Of a stretch of 64,000 nt of DNA, positions 19,607 through 27,903 are shown piece after piece. The notes under the pieces were generated by a model. The model did no database searches and had not been told where the DNA came from. It saw only the letters and a program-made list of their open reading frames with translations. The stretch is from positions 1-64,000 of the forward strand of contig NZ_CYIG01000018.1 of NCBI RefSeq assembly GCF_001298675.1. The letters are read 5' to 3'. How positions within the stretch are numbered: position 1 is the stretch's first letter; each line of letters starts with the position of its first letter. This DNA is from Paenacidovorax caeni. Lineage in GTDB: Bacteria > Pseudomonadota > Gammaproteobacteria > Burkholderiales > Burkholderiaceae_C. Both the position numbers and the translations under genes were made by a program.

Positions 19607-19987
19607 ATGCGTATCGGTGAGCTGGCGGCACTTACAGGATGCACGCCAAAGGCGCTGCGCTTGTACGAAACACGCGGTTTGCTGGGCTCCGTGGCACGGC
19701 AAGGCAGCTACCGCCACTATGGCCCCGAGGATGTGCAGCGCGTGCAATGGATCCGCCAGGCGTTGGCGCTGGGATTTCGCTTGGCTGAGCTGCAACCGCT
19801 GCGCACCATGGACACACCGGAAGGTGCCGCAGCCGTCTTGGCCCTGCTCCAGACGCGGCGCCAGGCCATCGCAAAGGAGATGGCCCGGCTACAGGCCGCT
19901 GACGCCGCGCTGGCAGCATTGGTCGCGGAGCTTGGCACCTGCAATGGTGAGAACACATGCCGCACGCTAGAGCAGATCACCGCCTGA
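19607..19987 (+). CDS. MerR family transcriptional regulator
   Basis: A 126-residue activator. Residues 1-68 form the MerR DNA-binding domain ('MRIGELAALTGCTPKALRLYETRGLL', 'YRHYGPEDVQRVQWIRQALALGF'), then a dimerisation helix, then a short C-terminus with a Cys-x5-Cys pair ('GTCNGENTC'), which could sense metal or redox state. The promoter just downstream (19996-20026) has the 19-bp spacer and dyad that MerR proteins act on, so it very likely controls the quinone reductase gene that follows. Confidence 0.92.
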   Translation: MRIGELAALTGCTPKALRLYETRGLLGSVARQGSYRHYGPEDVQRVQWIRQALALGFRLAELQPLRTMDTPEGAAAVLALLQTRRQAIAKEMARLQAADAALAALVAELGTCNGENTCRTLEQITA

Positions 19988-19995
19988 CGTAGCAC

Positions 19996-20026
19996 TTGAC
20001 CTTGCCCCACAGGGCAATGTGATGCT
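19996..20026 (+). promoter_or_regulatory. MerR-type promoter with 19-bp spacer and operator dyad
   Basis: -35 TTGACC (19996-20001) and -10-like GATGCT (20021-20026) are separated by 19 bases, the extended spacing activated by MerR-family proteins. The spacer contains a perfect dyad TTGCCC-N4-GGGCAA (20002-20017). It lies between the MerR gene and the oxidoreductase gene it probably drives. Confidence 0.75.
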
Positions 20027-20061
20027 GGTGGCTTGTTCACTCCGTTCGCCGCTTCTCCAGC

Positions 20062-20649
20062 ATGTCTCGCCGCATTCTCATCATTCTCGGACAACCTTCT
20101 TCCAACAGCCTGTGCGCTGCCTTGGCGCGCACCTATGCCGATGCTGCGCGCCAGTCTGGTGCCGAGGTACGCCTGTTGGAGCTGGGGAAAATGGCCTTCG
20201 ATCCCATCCTGCACAACGGATATGCGCACATTCAGCCACTGGAACCCGACCTGCTGGACGCACAGGCAAGCATTACCTGGGCGCAGCACCTCGTGTGGGT
20301 CTATCCCATCTGGTGGGGCGGTCTGCCGGCGTTGCTCAAGGGTTTTCTGGACCGCATCTTCCTGCCGGGCTTTGCCTTCAAATACCGCCCCAACTCCGCG
20401 CTGTGGGACCGCCTGTTGACGGGTCGCAGCGCAGAACTGCTGGTGACGATGGACTCCCCGCCCTGGTACTACCGCTGGGTGCAGCGCCAGCCTGGTCACC
20501 GGCAAATGAAGCAGGCCATCTTGGAATTCAGTGGCATCCGGCCCGTGCGCGTGCACAGCTTTGGCCCCGTCATCAAGTCCAGCGAGGCCACGCGCGCGGA
20601 GTGGCTCCAGCGCGCCAGCGCACTGGGTTATCGTGCAGGCACTCGCTGA
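20062..20649 (+). CDS. NAD(P)H-dependent quinone oxidoreductase, flavodoxin fold
   Basis: A 195-residue flavodoxin-like protein of the NQO1/MdaB/KefF family, which reduces quinones with two electrons using FMN or FAD. 'ILIILGQPSSNSLCAALA' is the phosphate-binding loop; 'PIWWGGLPALLKGF' and 'GRSAELLVTMDSPPWYY' are hallmark positions near the flavin. There is no signal peptide. It lies downstream of the MerR gene and its operator-promoter, suggesting induction by quinones, electrophiles or metals. Confidence 0.88.
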   Translation: MSRRILIILGQPSSNSLCAALARTYADAARQSGAEVRLLELGKMAFDPILHNGYAHIQPLEPDLLDAQASITWAQHLVWVYPIWWGGLPALLKGFLDRIFLPGFAFKYRPNSALWDRLLTGRSAELLVTMDSPPWYYRWVQRQPGHRQMKQAILEFSGIRPVRVHSFGPVIKSSEATRAEWLQRASALGYRAGTR

Positions 20650-20791
20650 AGCGCTTGCTTCTGCGTCCACCCCATCCCTCAGCGCATCGGCTCAAGCCCC
20701 CAACAGCCTTGCCCCGCCGCAATGGCCTTTGGGGCGCGGCGGGCACCTCTGCGCATGCCATTCGGCGCTACCGCCGCAGTTTGGGCCGTTC

Positions 20792-21685
20792 ATGATCGAG
20801 AAACTTGAATTCAACCACCTTCGCATGCTCAGCGCCCTGTATGAACAGGGGTCGGTTTCCGCAGCGGCCGAGGCGCTCGACGTCTCCCAGCAAGCCGTGA
20901 GCTTGCAGCTCAAGCGCGTCCGGGAGATTCTTGGCGACCTTCTGTTTGCGCGAACCAGCCACGGCATGGTGCCGACCGCCTATGGCCAGCTGATACAGCC
21001 GCATGTGCGGCAGTTGCTGGCGCTGATCCACGCGCTGCCGCTGCCGACATCGCTGCGGCTAGAGGACATCGAGCGCACCGTGAGCATTTCCGCCACGGAC
21101 TATGCGCAACGCATCATCGTTGGCGACCTGGTTCGGGCGCTACGCCGCGCAGCCCCCAAAGTGAACGTGAAAATCTCGAACATCGAGAGCGCCACCTTGG
21201 TCCGTCGGATGCAGGAGGGCGAGATCGATGTGGCCCTCACATCGAACGGCTACGTGCCCGAAGGCCTGCTGTCGCTCCCGCTGTGGACGGAAAGGTATGT
21301 GTGCGTCGCAGGCAGGCCCCTGACCGACGGGCCTGGCGTGCTGGACTTGGCGTCGCTGGTGGAGCACGATTTCCTGGTTGTCTCTCCGGGCGTGCCGAGC
21401 TTCGACGGCTCGGCTGGCAGCTGGTTTGAGCAGCAGGGGCTGCGGCGTCGGGTCGTGGCGTCAGTGCCCTCGTTCTTCATGGCGATGGAGTACCTGCGCC
21501 AGTCCGACATGGTGGCCCTCATCCCCTCTCGGCTGCTGCCTGGCGCGGGGCTGTTCGAGGTGCCGCTGGCGAAGTATCCGCCGGGCTTCCAGGTGGTCGC
21601 GGCCTACCGTCCTTGCGCTATGTCTGACCCCCTGCAGGCGTGGGTGCTCGACTGCGTACGGGCCCACTGCGCAGCCGCAAGTTAG
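20792..21685 (+). CDS. LysR family transcriptional regulator
   Basis: A 297-residue LTTR. The N-terminal winged helix ('FNHLRMLSALYEQGSVSAAAEALDVSQQAVSLQLKRV') is followed by a linker helix and the periplasmic-binding-like effector domain (about 90-295). The ATG at 20792 gives the family length; the open frame upstream to 20531 is non-homologous. It is on the same strand as, and 94 bases before, the RidA gene, which it may control. Confidence 0.92.
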   Translation: MIEKLEFNHLRMLSALYEQGSVSAAAEALDVSQQAVSLQLKRVREILGDLLFARTSHGMVPTAYGQLIQPHVRQLLALIHALPLPTSLRLEDIERTVSISATDYAQRIIVGDLVRALRRAAPKVNVKISNIESATLVRRMQEGEIDVALTSNGYVPEGLLSLPLWTERYVCVAGRPLTDGPGVLDLASLVEHDFLVVSPGVPSFDGSAGSWFEQQGLRRRVVASVPSFFMAMEYLRQSDMVALIPSRLLPGAGLFEVPLAKYPPGFQVVAAYRPCAMSDPLQAWVLDCVRAHCAAAS

Positions 21686-21779
21686 CCCCCGTTGTACACG
21701 CTACAAGCGTGCCGCCATGGTGCGCTGCGTGCGCCGTTTTTAAGCTGTCGAGGATCGCAACCTCTACATGGAATGGCAT

Positions 21780-22190
21780 ATGAGCACACAACGGGTCAAT
21801 CCCGCGCACCTCTACGACGGTGCGCCCATCGGCATGTCGCAGGCCACGGTGGACCCGGCATCCGGGTTCGTTTTTGTCTCGGGCCAGGTTGATTGGGATG
21901 GCAACGCGCGCGTCCGGCACGCCACGCTGGAAGACCAGGCTGAAGGGGCCATCCAGCACCTGGCCTCTGTGCTGAACGAGGCGGGTGCCTCGCTGGAAGA
22001 CGTGCTGCAGCTTCGGGTGTATGTCCGCGGCGAGCTGGCCGACGCCATGGCGCAGGTGGCGCCTTCACTTGCCCGCCACTTCGGTGCTGTCCGTCCGGCC
22101 TTGACCGGCATCGGCGTGGCATCCCTGGCCTCGCGCGACACGCTCATTGAGGTTGAAGCCTTGGCCAAATTGCGCCGACACCCAGGATGA
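21780..22190 (+). CDS. RidA family protein (reactive imine/enamine deaminase-like)
   Basis: A 136-residue RidA/YjgF/UK114 protein. The family core is present ('GFVFVSGQVDWDG', 'IQHLASVLNEAGASLEDVLQLRVYV', 'RPALTGIGVASLASRDTLIEVEA'). True RidA uses an arginine near the C-terminal end; here Arg of 'ASRDTLIEVEA' sits slightly off the canonical 'ALARPEFLVEIE' position, so it may belong to the Rid2-7 subfamilies. Start 21780 is preferred; 21768 is also possible. Confidence 0.88.
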   Translation: MSTQRVNPAHLYDGAPIGMSQATVDPASGFVFVSGQVDWDGNARVRHATLEDQAEGAIQHLASVLNEAGASLEDVLQLRVYVRGELADAMAQVAPSLARHFGAVRPALTGIGVASLASRDTLIEVEALAKLRRHPG

Positions 22191-22286
22191 TTCGCACGAA
22201 ATCGGCGCACTGGGCTGGCCCGGCGAGGCCATGGCGCTCCTCTCGCGGGCAATTGGAGAACCTGCATAGCCCCCCCGCAGCGGCCA

Positions 22287-23621
22287 CTAGCGCATTTGAA
22301 ACAGCTCCTGGTGGAACGCGTCCTCGGGCAGCCCCTGGGCCACCAGGTCGGCGCGCAGCGCCTGGCCAAAGCCCGCCGGGCCGCAGAACCACACGCTGGC
22401 TTCGCGCCAGCCCGGCACCTCGGCGCGCAGGCGCTCGCCCGACAGGCGGCCATCGCGCTCGCTCACCAGCACATGCAGGCGTATGCCTGCGGCCTGGGCG
22501 TCGGCACGCAGCTTGTCCAGCGCCTTGGGGTCTTCCACGGCCGTGGGGTGGTACAGGTCGATATCGCGCGGGCCACGGCCTTCGCGCGCCAGGTGCTTCA
22601 TGCGGGCGATGAAAGGCGTGATGCCGATGCCGGCGCCGATCCAGATCTGCCGCTGCTGCGCCCCTCCGAAGGTGAAGCAGCCGTAGGGCCCCTCGACCAC
22701 CACGGGCGCGCCCACCCGCAGCTTCTGCGGCAGCTCGGCCGTGTGGTCGCCCAGCGCCTTGGTGACGAAGGAGATGTGCCGCTGCGCCGGGTCCCACGCC
22801 GACGCAATGGTGTACGGGTGCGCCCCCTCGGCACGGCTCGACGTGACGAAGGCGAACTGCCCTGGCTGGTGGCCACGCCAGCCCTCATCCAGGCGCAGGG
22901 TGGTCTCCAGGATATTCAACGCCGGGAACGCTTCCATGGCCTCGATCGTGCCTTTGGCCTTGCGGCGCGCGCCCACGCGGCCCAGCAACACCAGCATGGC
23001 CGACACCGTGCCGGCGGCCGTGAGCACGGCCATCACCCAGCCCACGGGCTGGGCCCAGTAGGCGAACTTCACCAGCACCACGGTGTGGAAGGCCAGCACC
23101 AGGTAGGCCACAGCCAGCAGCGTGTGCGTCTTGGCGAACAGGCGGTACGGAAAGCGCTTGATCAACGCCAGCAGAATCAACACCACGGCGGCGTAAAAGG
23201 CCCATTCGCCGACACCTTCGGCCGTGCCGCGCCAGCTGCGCAACAGGCCCTCCAGCCCGGTCAGCTCAGGGGGCGTGCCACCGCCGCGTTGCGGCTTGGT
23301 GAGCCAGCCCCAGCCCACGGCCCATTTGGTGCCCTTGGCCCACAGCCAGTGCACGATGCCCAGCACCAGCGCGCCAATGCCGAGCCACTTGTGCAGGCGG
23401 TACATCTTGTCCAAGCCGTCGAGGTGCGGCTCCAGCCACACCGGGCGCGCCGCCAGCACCATGGCGACCGACATCATGGCCATCGCCAGCACGCCGCTGT
23501 ACTGCACCCACACAGTGCGCAAGGCAAAGTAGCCACCCGCCGGCCACAGCGTGTCGGCCAGCAGGTACAGGCCGCTCAACCCCAAGACCAAGCCCCAGAA
23601 AACCCAGGCAACGCGCTTCAT
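22287..23621 (-). CDS. Ferric reductase-like transmembrane flavoprotein
   Basis: A 444-residue membrane oxidoreductase. The N-terminal part (about 1-215) has six hydrophobic helices with paired histidines ('RLHKWLGIGALVLGIVHWLW', 'KTHTLLAVAYLVLAFHTVV'), as in the heme-binding ferric reductase/FRE domain. The C-terminal part is an FNR-type FAD/NAD domain: 'HPYTIASA' (FAD, RxYS-like), 'GPYGCFTF', 'IGAGIGITPFIARM' (NAD phosphate loop) and 'VWFCGPAGFGQAL'. It would move electrons from NAD(P)H across the membrane to an acceptor such as iron; the acceptor is unknown. Confidence 0.88.
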   Translation of the reverse strand: MKRVAWVFWGLVLGLSGLYLLADTLWPAGGYFALRTVWVQYSGVLAMAMMSVAMVLAARPVWLEPHLDGLDKMYRLHKWLGIGALVLGIVHWLWAKGTKWAVGWGWLTKPQRGGGTPPELTGLEGLLRSWRGTAEGVGEWAFYAAVVLILLALIKRFPYRLFAKTHTLLAVAYLVLAFHTVVLVKFAYWAQPVGWVMAVLTAAGTVSAMLVLLGRVGARRKAKGTIEAMEAFPALNILETTLRLDEGWRGHQPGQFAFVTSSRAEGAHPYTIASAWDPAQRHISFVTKALGDHTAELPQKLRVGAPVVVEGPYGCFTFGGAQQRQIWIGAGIGITPFIARMKHLAREGRGPRDIDLYHPTAVEDPKALDKLRADAQAAGIRLHVLVSERDGRLSGERLRAEVPGWREASVWFCGPAGFGQALRADLVAQGLPEDAFHQELFQMR

Positions 23622-23662
23622 TGTGGAACCTCCAATCGTCCGTCTTGCACTGGGTTCAGTTT

Positions 23663-23690
23663 ATTCAGTGCGCCTGAAGAGGCGCTGAAT
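23663..23690. promoter_or_regulatory. Inverted repeat upstream of the ferric reductase-like gene
   Basis: ATTCAGTGCGCCT and AGGCGCTGAAT form an 11-bp near-perfect dyad around GAAG, 42 bases before the start codon on the minus strand. It could be an operator. The rest of 23622-23898 shows no gene. Confidence 0.4.
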
Positions 23691-23898
23691 TCATGTGAAA
23701 GCAGGTCAACGGGCTTGATCTTGGTCACTCAACGGCGCGCTTACCACCTGCTGCTGCCATGTGCCAGACCTCTTGCACGGGCGGCTTTCAGCCCCTTCAC
23801 CCGATGCGCCGTGCCCACCACGGCCTGCCCACACGCTACTGCCCCGTCATCAACTGCACAAAGCGGCGCGCGCCCAGCCCCAGCGGGCGCTCCTTGGA

Positions 23899-24720
23899 TC
23901 ACACCACATCCACCCACAACGAGACGCCGTTGCTCAGGTTGGCGAAGTGCATTTCGGCCAGGGTACCGGCCTGGATGCGGGGCTCGGCCAGGGCGCGAGG
24001 CTGCCAGCCCCAGCCCAGGCCAGCCTCGATCAGCCCGAGCGCAGCCAGGTGGTTGTCGGTGCGCCAGTGGTGGCGGGCAAAGACGAAGCGTGGGTCGGTC
24101 TGCGTGCCGTCGCGGCTGGCAACGACGATCTGGCGCGTGGTGGTGAGATGCTCCTCGCCCAGCAGCGGCGCGGAGGTTTGCGCCAGCAGCGGGTGGTGCG
24201 GTGCGATGACGGCAATCAGCACTTCGCTGCCCACTTCCTCAAAACCTTCGCGGCCGTCGATGCTGGGGCGCTCGAACACCAGCGCCAGCTGCGCGCGCCC
24301 GGCGTGCAGCATGGCCACGGCGTCGGCCTGCGGGGCGGCCAGCACTTCCACCTGCAAAAGCGGGTATTCGAGTGCCAGGGTAGCCAGTGCGGCAGTCCAG
24401 GGTGCGCCGAGCAGCTCCGGGGCAATGGCCACGGTCAGTCGCTCTTCCAGCCCCTGGGTGAGCGCCAGCGCCTGGGTGTTGAGCTGGTGCAGTTGCCATG
24501 CCAGTTGGCGCGCCTGCGGCTCCAGTGCGCGTGCGGCGGCGGTAGGCCGGGGTTCGCGGCTGCGGCGGTCGAACAGTTGCACATCCAGCTCGGCCTCCAG
24601 GTGCGCAATGGTCATGCTCACGGCCGAGGGCACGCGCTGCAAGGCCCGCGCCGCCGCCGAGAACGAACCGTGGTCGAGCACGGCAAGAAACACCTGCACG
24701 CTATCGGAAGTGAAGGCCAT
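23899..24720 (-). CDS. LysR family transcriptional regulator (likely controls PACE efflux gene)
   Basis: A 273-residue LTTR, slightly shorter than the usual ~300. The winged helix is clear ('VQVFLAVLDHGSFSAAARAL', 'VSMTIAHLEAELDVQLFDR'), followed by the effector-binding domain. It is divergent from the PACE transporter gene with 72 bases between the start codons, the standard layout of a LysR regulator and its target (as with AceR/AceI). Confidence 0.9.
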   Translation of the reverse strand: MAFTSDSVQVFLAVLDHGSFSAAARALQRVPSAVSMTIAHLEAELDVQLFDRRSREPRPTAAARALEPQARQLAWQLHQLNTQALALTQGLEERLTVAIAPELLGAPWTAALATLALEYPLLQVEVLAAPQADAVAMLHAGRAQLALVFERPSIDGREGFEEVGSEVLIAVIAPHHPLLAQTSAPLLGEEHLTTTRQIVVASRDGTQTDPRFVFARHHWRTDNHLAALGLIEAGLGWGWQPRALAEPRIQAGTLAEMHFANLSNGVSLWVDVV

Positions 24721-24792
24721 GGCGGCGATTTATCAACTTTTCTGAAACAAGCTGAATTTATATATCAGTCGAATGCACATAAAGTGCGCCCC
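24721..24792. promoter_or_regulatory. Divergent LysR/PACE intergenic region
   Basis: 72 AT-rich bases between two divergent start codons. They contain TCAACTTTTCTGAAACAAGCTGA, a candidate LysR T-N11-A site, and an AT-rich TTTATATATCAGT that could hold a -10 element for either gene. Confidence 0.45.
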
Positions 24793-25278
24793 ATGACTGT
24801 CAAGACCGTTGCCTCCGCGCCCATTTCTGCCCCTGCCCCGCTGTGGTTCTACCTGCGCGGGCGCCGCCGCCGCGTCATCTACGTGGCGCTGTACGAACTC
24901 ATCGCCATCGCCGCTGCCACCGCCGGGCTGGCCCTGGTGGCGGGGCAGAGCGCAGGCCACTCGGGGGTGGTGGCCGTGGCGGCCTCGGCCATCGCCATCG
25001 TCTGGAACATCGTCTTCAACTGGGCTTTCGAGCGCTGGGAGGCGCGCCAGAGCGTGAAGGGGCGCAGCGTGCGCCGCCGTATCGCGCACGCCATCGGCTT
25101 CGAAGGGGGGCTGGTGTTCATCCTGGTGCCGCTGTTTGCCTGGTGGTTCCAGGTGACGCTGTGGCAGGCGCTGGTCATGGACCTGGGGCTTGTGGTCTTC
25201 TTCCTCTGCTACACCTTCGTCTTCAACTGGGTGTTCGACACGGTGTTTGGCCTGCCGCTATCGGCACAGCAGGGCTGA
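24793..25278 (+). CDS. PACE family multidrug efflux transporter
   Basis: A 161-residue inner-membrane protein with four helices arranged as two tandem bacterial transmembrane pair domains. The motifs 'RRRRVIYVALYELIAIA' and 'WNIVFNWAFERWE' are repeated in the second half as 'RRRIAHAIGFEGGLV' and 'YTFVFNWVFDTVF'. This is the AceI/PACE signature, including the first-helix glutamate used for proton coupling. Known members export biocides such as chlorhexidine, and also short diamines. Confidence 0.93.
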   Translation: MTVKTVASAPISAPAPLWFYLRGRRRRVIYVALYELIAIAAATAGLALVAGQSAGHSGVVAVAASAIAIVWNIVFNWAFERWEARQSVKGRSVRRRIAHAIGFEGGLVFILVPLFAWWFQVTLWQALVMDLGLVVFFLCYTFVFNWVFDTVFGLPLSAQQG

Positions 25279-25304
25279 CGAGCAGGTTTACCGCTTCATT
25301 TTCA

Positions 25305-25384
25305 ATAGCTGCTAGCGCTTGCCAGGTCTTTGTTTGCGCATAAAAACAAATGCAAAACAAAGACTGGTGCGCGCTAGCAGCTAT
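25305..25384. repeat. Two head-to-head repeat copies forming a long hairpin
   Basis: Outer arms ATAGCTGCTAGCGC (25305-25318) and GCGCTAGCAGCTAT (25371-25384) are perfect 14-bp complements. Inner arms CCAGGTCTTTGTTT and AAACAAAGACTGG pair with one bulge. The structure sits between the convergent PACE and ahpF stop codons and may act as a bidirectional terminator. Confidence 0.85.
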
Positions 25385-25398
25385 GGTTTTTGACGACC

Positions 25399-26955
25399 TC
25401 AGTGGCGGATGATGTGGTCAAACGCCGAGAGCGCTGCCGTGGCGCCCGCGCCTGCGGCGATGATGATCTGCTTGTACGGCACCGTGGTGCAGTCGCCGGC
25501 AGCGAACACGCCCGGCACGCTGGTTTGGCCCTTGGCGTCGATGACGATTTCGCCGAACTTTGAAAGCTCGACCGTGCCCTTGAGCCAGTCGGTGTTGGGC
25601 AACAGGCCAATCTGCACGAAGATGCCTTCCAGCGCGATCTGCTTGACTTCGCCGCTCTCGCGGTCCTTGTAAGCCAGACCGTTGACCTTGCTGCCGTCGC
25701 CCAGCACCTCGGTGGTTTGGGCGTTCAGCACCACATCCACGTTGGGCAGGGTCGCCAGCTTCTTCTGCAGCACAGCATCGGCCTTGAGCTGGGGCATGAA
25801 CTCGAACACGGTGACATGGGCAACCACGCCAGCCAGGTCGATGGCGGCCTCGATGCCGGAGTTACCGCCGCCAATCACGGCGACGCGCTTGCCCTTGTAC
25901 AGCGGGCCGTCGCAATGCGGGCAGTAGGCCACGCCCTTGGTGCGGTACTGCTCTTCGCCGGGCACGTTCATGTTGCGCCAGCGCGCACCCGTGGAGAGGA
26001 TGACGCTCTTGGCCTTGAGCACGGCGCCGTTGTCCATTTCCACTTCAATCAGGCCGCCCGCCGTGGCTGCGGGCTTGAGCGCCTTGGCGCGCTGCAGGTT
26101 CATCACGTCCACCTCGTACTCGCGCACATGGCGCTCCAGCGCGGCGGCGAACTGCGGGCCTTCGGTGCGGGGGATGGAGATGTAGTTCTCAATGTCCAGC
26201 GTGTCGTTCACCTGGCCACCAAAACGCTCGGCCGCCACACCGGTGCGGATGCCCTTGCGTGCGGCGTACACCGCCGCGGCCGCGCCGGCCGGGCCGCCGC
26301 CGATGACCAGCACGTCGAACGCGTCCTTGGCCGAGAGCTTGGCGGCCTCACGCGCAGCGGCGCCGGTGTCGAGCTTGGCGACGATCTCGGCCAGTTCCAT
26401 GCGACCCGCGCCAAACACTTGGCCATTGAGGTAGACCATGGGCACGGCCATGATCTCGCGCTCGGTCACTTCCTGCTGGAAAGCGCCGCCTTCAATCACG
26501 GTGGTCTTGACCTTGGGGTTGAGCACGGCCATGAGCGACAGCGCCTGCACCACGTCAGGGCAGTTGTGGCAGGTCAGGCTCATGTAGACCTCGAAGTTGA
26601 AGTCGCCGTCGAGCGCTTGCACCTGCTCGATCAGGTCCTGCTCCACCTTCGGCGGGTGGCCGCCGGTCCACAGCAGCGCCAGCACCAGCGAGGCGAACTC
26701 GTGCCCCAGGGGCAGGCCGGCAAAGCGCAGCGACTGCTGGCTGCCCACGCGCTGCAGGGAGAACGAGGGCTTGCGCGCGTCCTGGCCGTCCAGGCGCAAG
26801 GCAATCTTGTCGCTGCGCAGGCCCTGGATGGTGGTCAGCAGCTCGCGCATCTGCGTCGCCGTTTCGCTGTCGTCCAGCGATGCCACCAGCTCGAACGGTT
26901 GCGTCACGCGCCCCAGGTAGGTGGCGAGTTGGGATTTGAGTTGGTCGTCGAGCAT
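25399..26955 (-). CDS. ahpF: Alkyl hydroperoxide reductase subunit F
   Basis: A 518-residue flavoprotein that passes electrons from NADH to AhpC. It has an N-terminal double thioredoxin-fold domain with the C129-H-N-C132 redox centre, then a thioredoxin-reductase-like part with FAD loop '[20 protein letters not shown]', NADH loop '[16 protein letters not shown]', the CPHC redox motif and the FAD-binding '[15 protein letters not shown]'. The ATG at 26955 gives the E. coli length (521); upstream in-frame ATG at 27015 lies inside the terminator. It lies 117 bases downstream of ahpC. Confidence 0.97.
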   Translation of the reverse strand: MLDDQLKSQLATYLGRVTQPFELVASLDDSETATQMRELLTTIQGLRSDKIALRLDGQDARKPSFSLQRVGSQQSLRFAGLPLGHEFASLVLALLWTGGHPPKVEQDLIEQVQALDGDFNFEVYMSLTCHNCPDVVQALSLMAVLNPKVKTTVIEGGAFQQEVTEREIMAVPMVYLNGQVFGAGRMELAEIVAKLDTGAAAREAAKLSAKDAFDVLVIGGGPAGAAAAVYAARKGIRTGVAAERFGGQVNDTLDIENYISIPRTEGPQFAAALERHVREYEVDVMNLQRAKALKPAATAGGLIEVEMDNGAVLKAKSVILSTGARWRNMNVPGEEQYRTKGVAYCPHCDGPLYKGKRVAVIGGGNSGIEAAIDLAGVVAHVTVFEFMPQLKADAVLQKKLATLPNVDVVLNAQTTEVLGDGSKVNGLAYKDRESGEVKQIALEGIFVQIGLLPNTDWLKGTVELSKFGEIVIDAKGQTSVPGVFAAGDCTTVPYKQIIIAAGAGATAALSAFDHIIRH

Positions 26956-26991
26956 GGCGGTCCTTTGCAGTCTTGAAATCGAGCGGGTATG

Positions 26992-27043
26992 AAAAAGCAA
27001 AAAGCCGGACGGCAAGGCCCGAGGGCTTTGCGTCTGTCCGGCT
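26992..27043 (-). terminator. Terminator/attenuator between ahpC and ahpF
   Basis: On the minus strand AGCCGGAC…GTCCGGCT forms an 8-bp stem around an inner pairing, followed by TTTTTGCTTTTTC. It follows the ahpC stop by 30 bases, so most transcripts probably end here, with partial read-through or a separate promoter for ahpF. Confidence 0.8.
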
Positions 27044-27072
27044 CAGAGGATGGGAAGCGAGAGAGCCGAGGC

Positions 27073-27648
27073 TTAGATCTTGCCCACCAGGTCCAGCGAA
27101 GGCGTCAGGGTCTTGGCGCCTTCCTTCCACTTGGCGGGGCACACCTGGTCAGGATGCGCTGCCGTGAACTGGGCTGCCTTGAGCTTGCGCAGGGTTTCCG
27201 ACACGTCACGGGCAATTTCGTTGGAATGGATTTCCAGGGTCTTGATCACGCCATCGGGGTTGATCACGAAGGTGCCGCGCAGTGCCAGGCCTTCTTCAGG
27301 GATGTGCACGCCGAAGGCGTTGGTCAGTTGGTGCGTCGGGTCGCCGACCAGGGGGAACTTGGCCTTGCCCACGGCGTCGGAGGTTTCGTGCCACACCTTG
27401 TGCGAGAAGTGCGTGTCGGTCGTGACGATGTACACCTCGGCGCCAGCCTTCTGGAACTCGGCGTAGTGCTCGGCGGCGTCTTCGATCTCGGTGGGGCAGT
27501 TGAAGGTGAAGGCAGCCGGCATGAAGATCAGCACGGACCACTTGCCCTTCAGGCTCTGCTCGGTCACTTCGATGAACTCACCCTTGCCGTTGCGGTTCAC
27601 GAAAGCGGTGGTCTTGAACGGTTGCACTTGCGTATTGATCAGGGACAT
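27073..27648 (-). CDS. ahpC: Alkyl hydroperoxide reductase subunit C (2-Cys peroxiredoxin)
   Basis: A 191-residue peroxiredoxin that reduces H2O2 and organic peroxides. The peroxidatic site P-x3-T-x2-C is present in 'MPAAFTFNCPTE' (Cys51), and the resolving Cys170 is in 'QVCPAKW'. The usual FYPADFTFVCPTE is altered to FMPAAFTFN, a lineage variation that keeps the catalytic residues. It is recharged by AhpF, encoded next on the same strand. An OxyR-like dyad lies about 80 bases upstream. Confidence 0.97.
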   Translation of the reverse strand: MSLINTQVQPFKTTAFVNRNGKGEFIEVTEQSLKGKWSVLIFMPAAFTFNCPTEIEDAAEHYAEFQKAGAEVYIVTTDTHFSHKVWHETSDAVGKAKFPLVGDPTHQLTNAFGVHIPEEGLALRGTFVINPDGVIKTLEIHSNEIARDVSETLRKLKAAQFTAAHPDQVCPAKWKEGAKTLTPSLDLVGKI

Positions 27649-27725
27649 TGCAGTTTCCTTTCGGTTGGAGTCGAGTGATGACAGGGATGAAGTCTATCCC
27701 CATCACAACAATCAATCCAATCAAT

Positions 27726-27757
27726 CTATTCGATGATACCAATTGCTATCGACTATC
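27726..27757 (-). promoter_or_regulatory. OxyR-like operator upstream of ahpC
   Basis: A 32-base dyad centred on GATACCAATTGCTATC (27735-27750), with flanking CTATTC and GACTATC half-sites at helical spacing. This resembles the four ATAG-type half-sites bound by OxyR, the usual peroxide-responsive activator of ahpC. It is AT-rich relative to its surroundings. Assignment is by pattern and context. Confidence 0.5.
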
Positions 27758-27903
27758 AAAATTCCCCCAACAGATACGAATACGTGTCAGGTTGACTATC
27801 AGCCCCACCAGCAAAGCAGGGCCTTGCACGCCACCGCCTTGCCCTGCCCTGGATGTGCCATGACAATCCCGCCATTCACACCACCGACACCAGGAGCCCC
27901 ACG

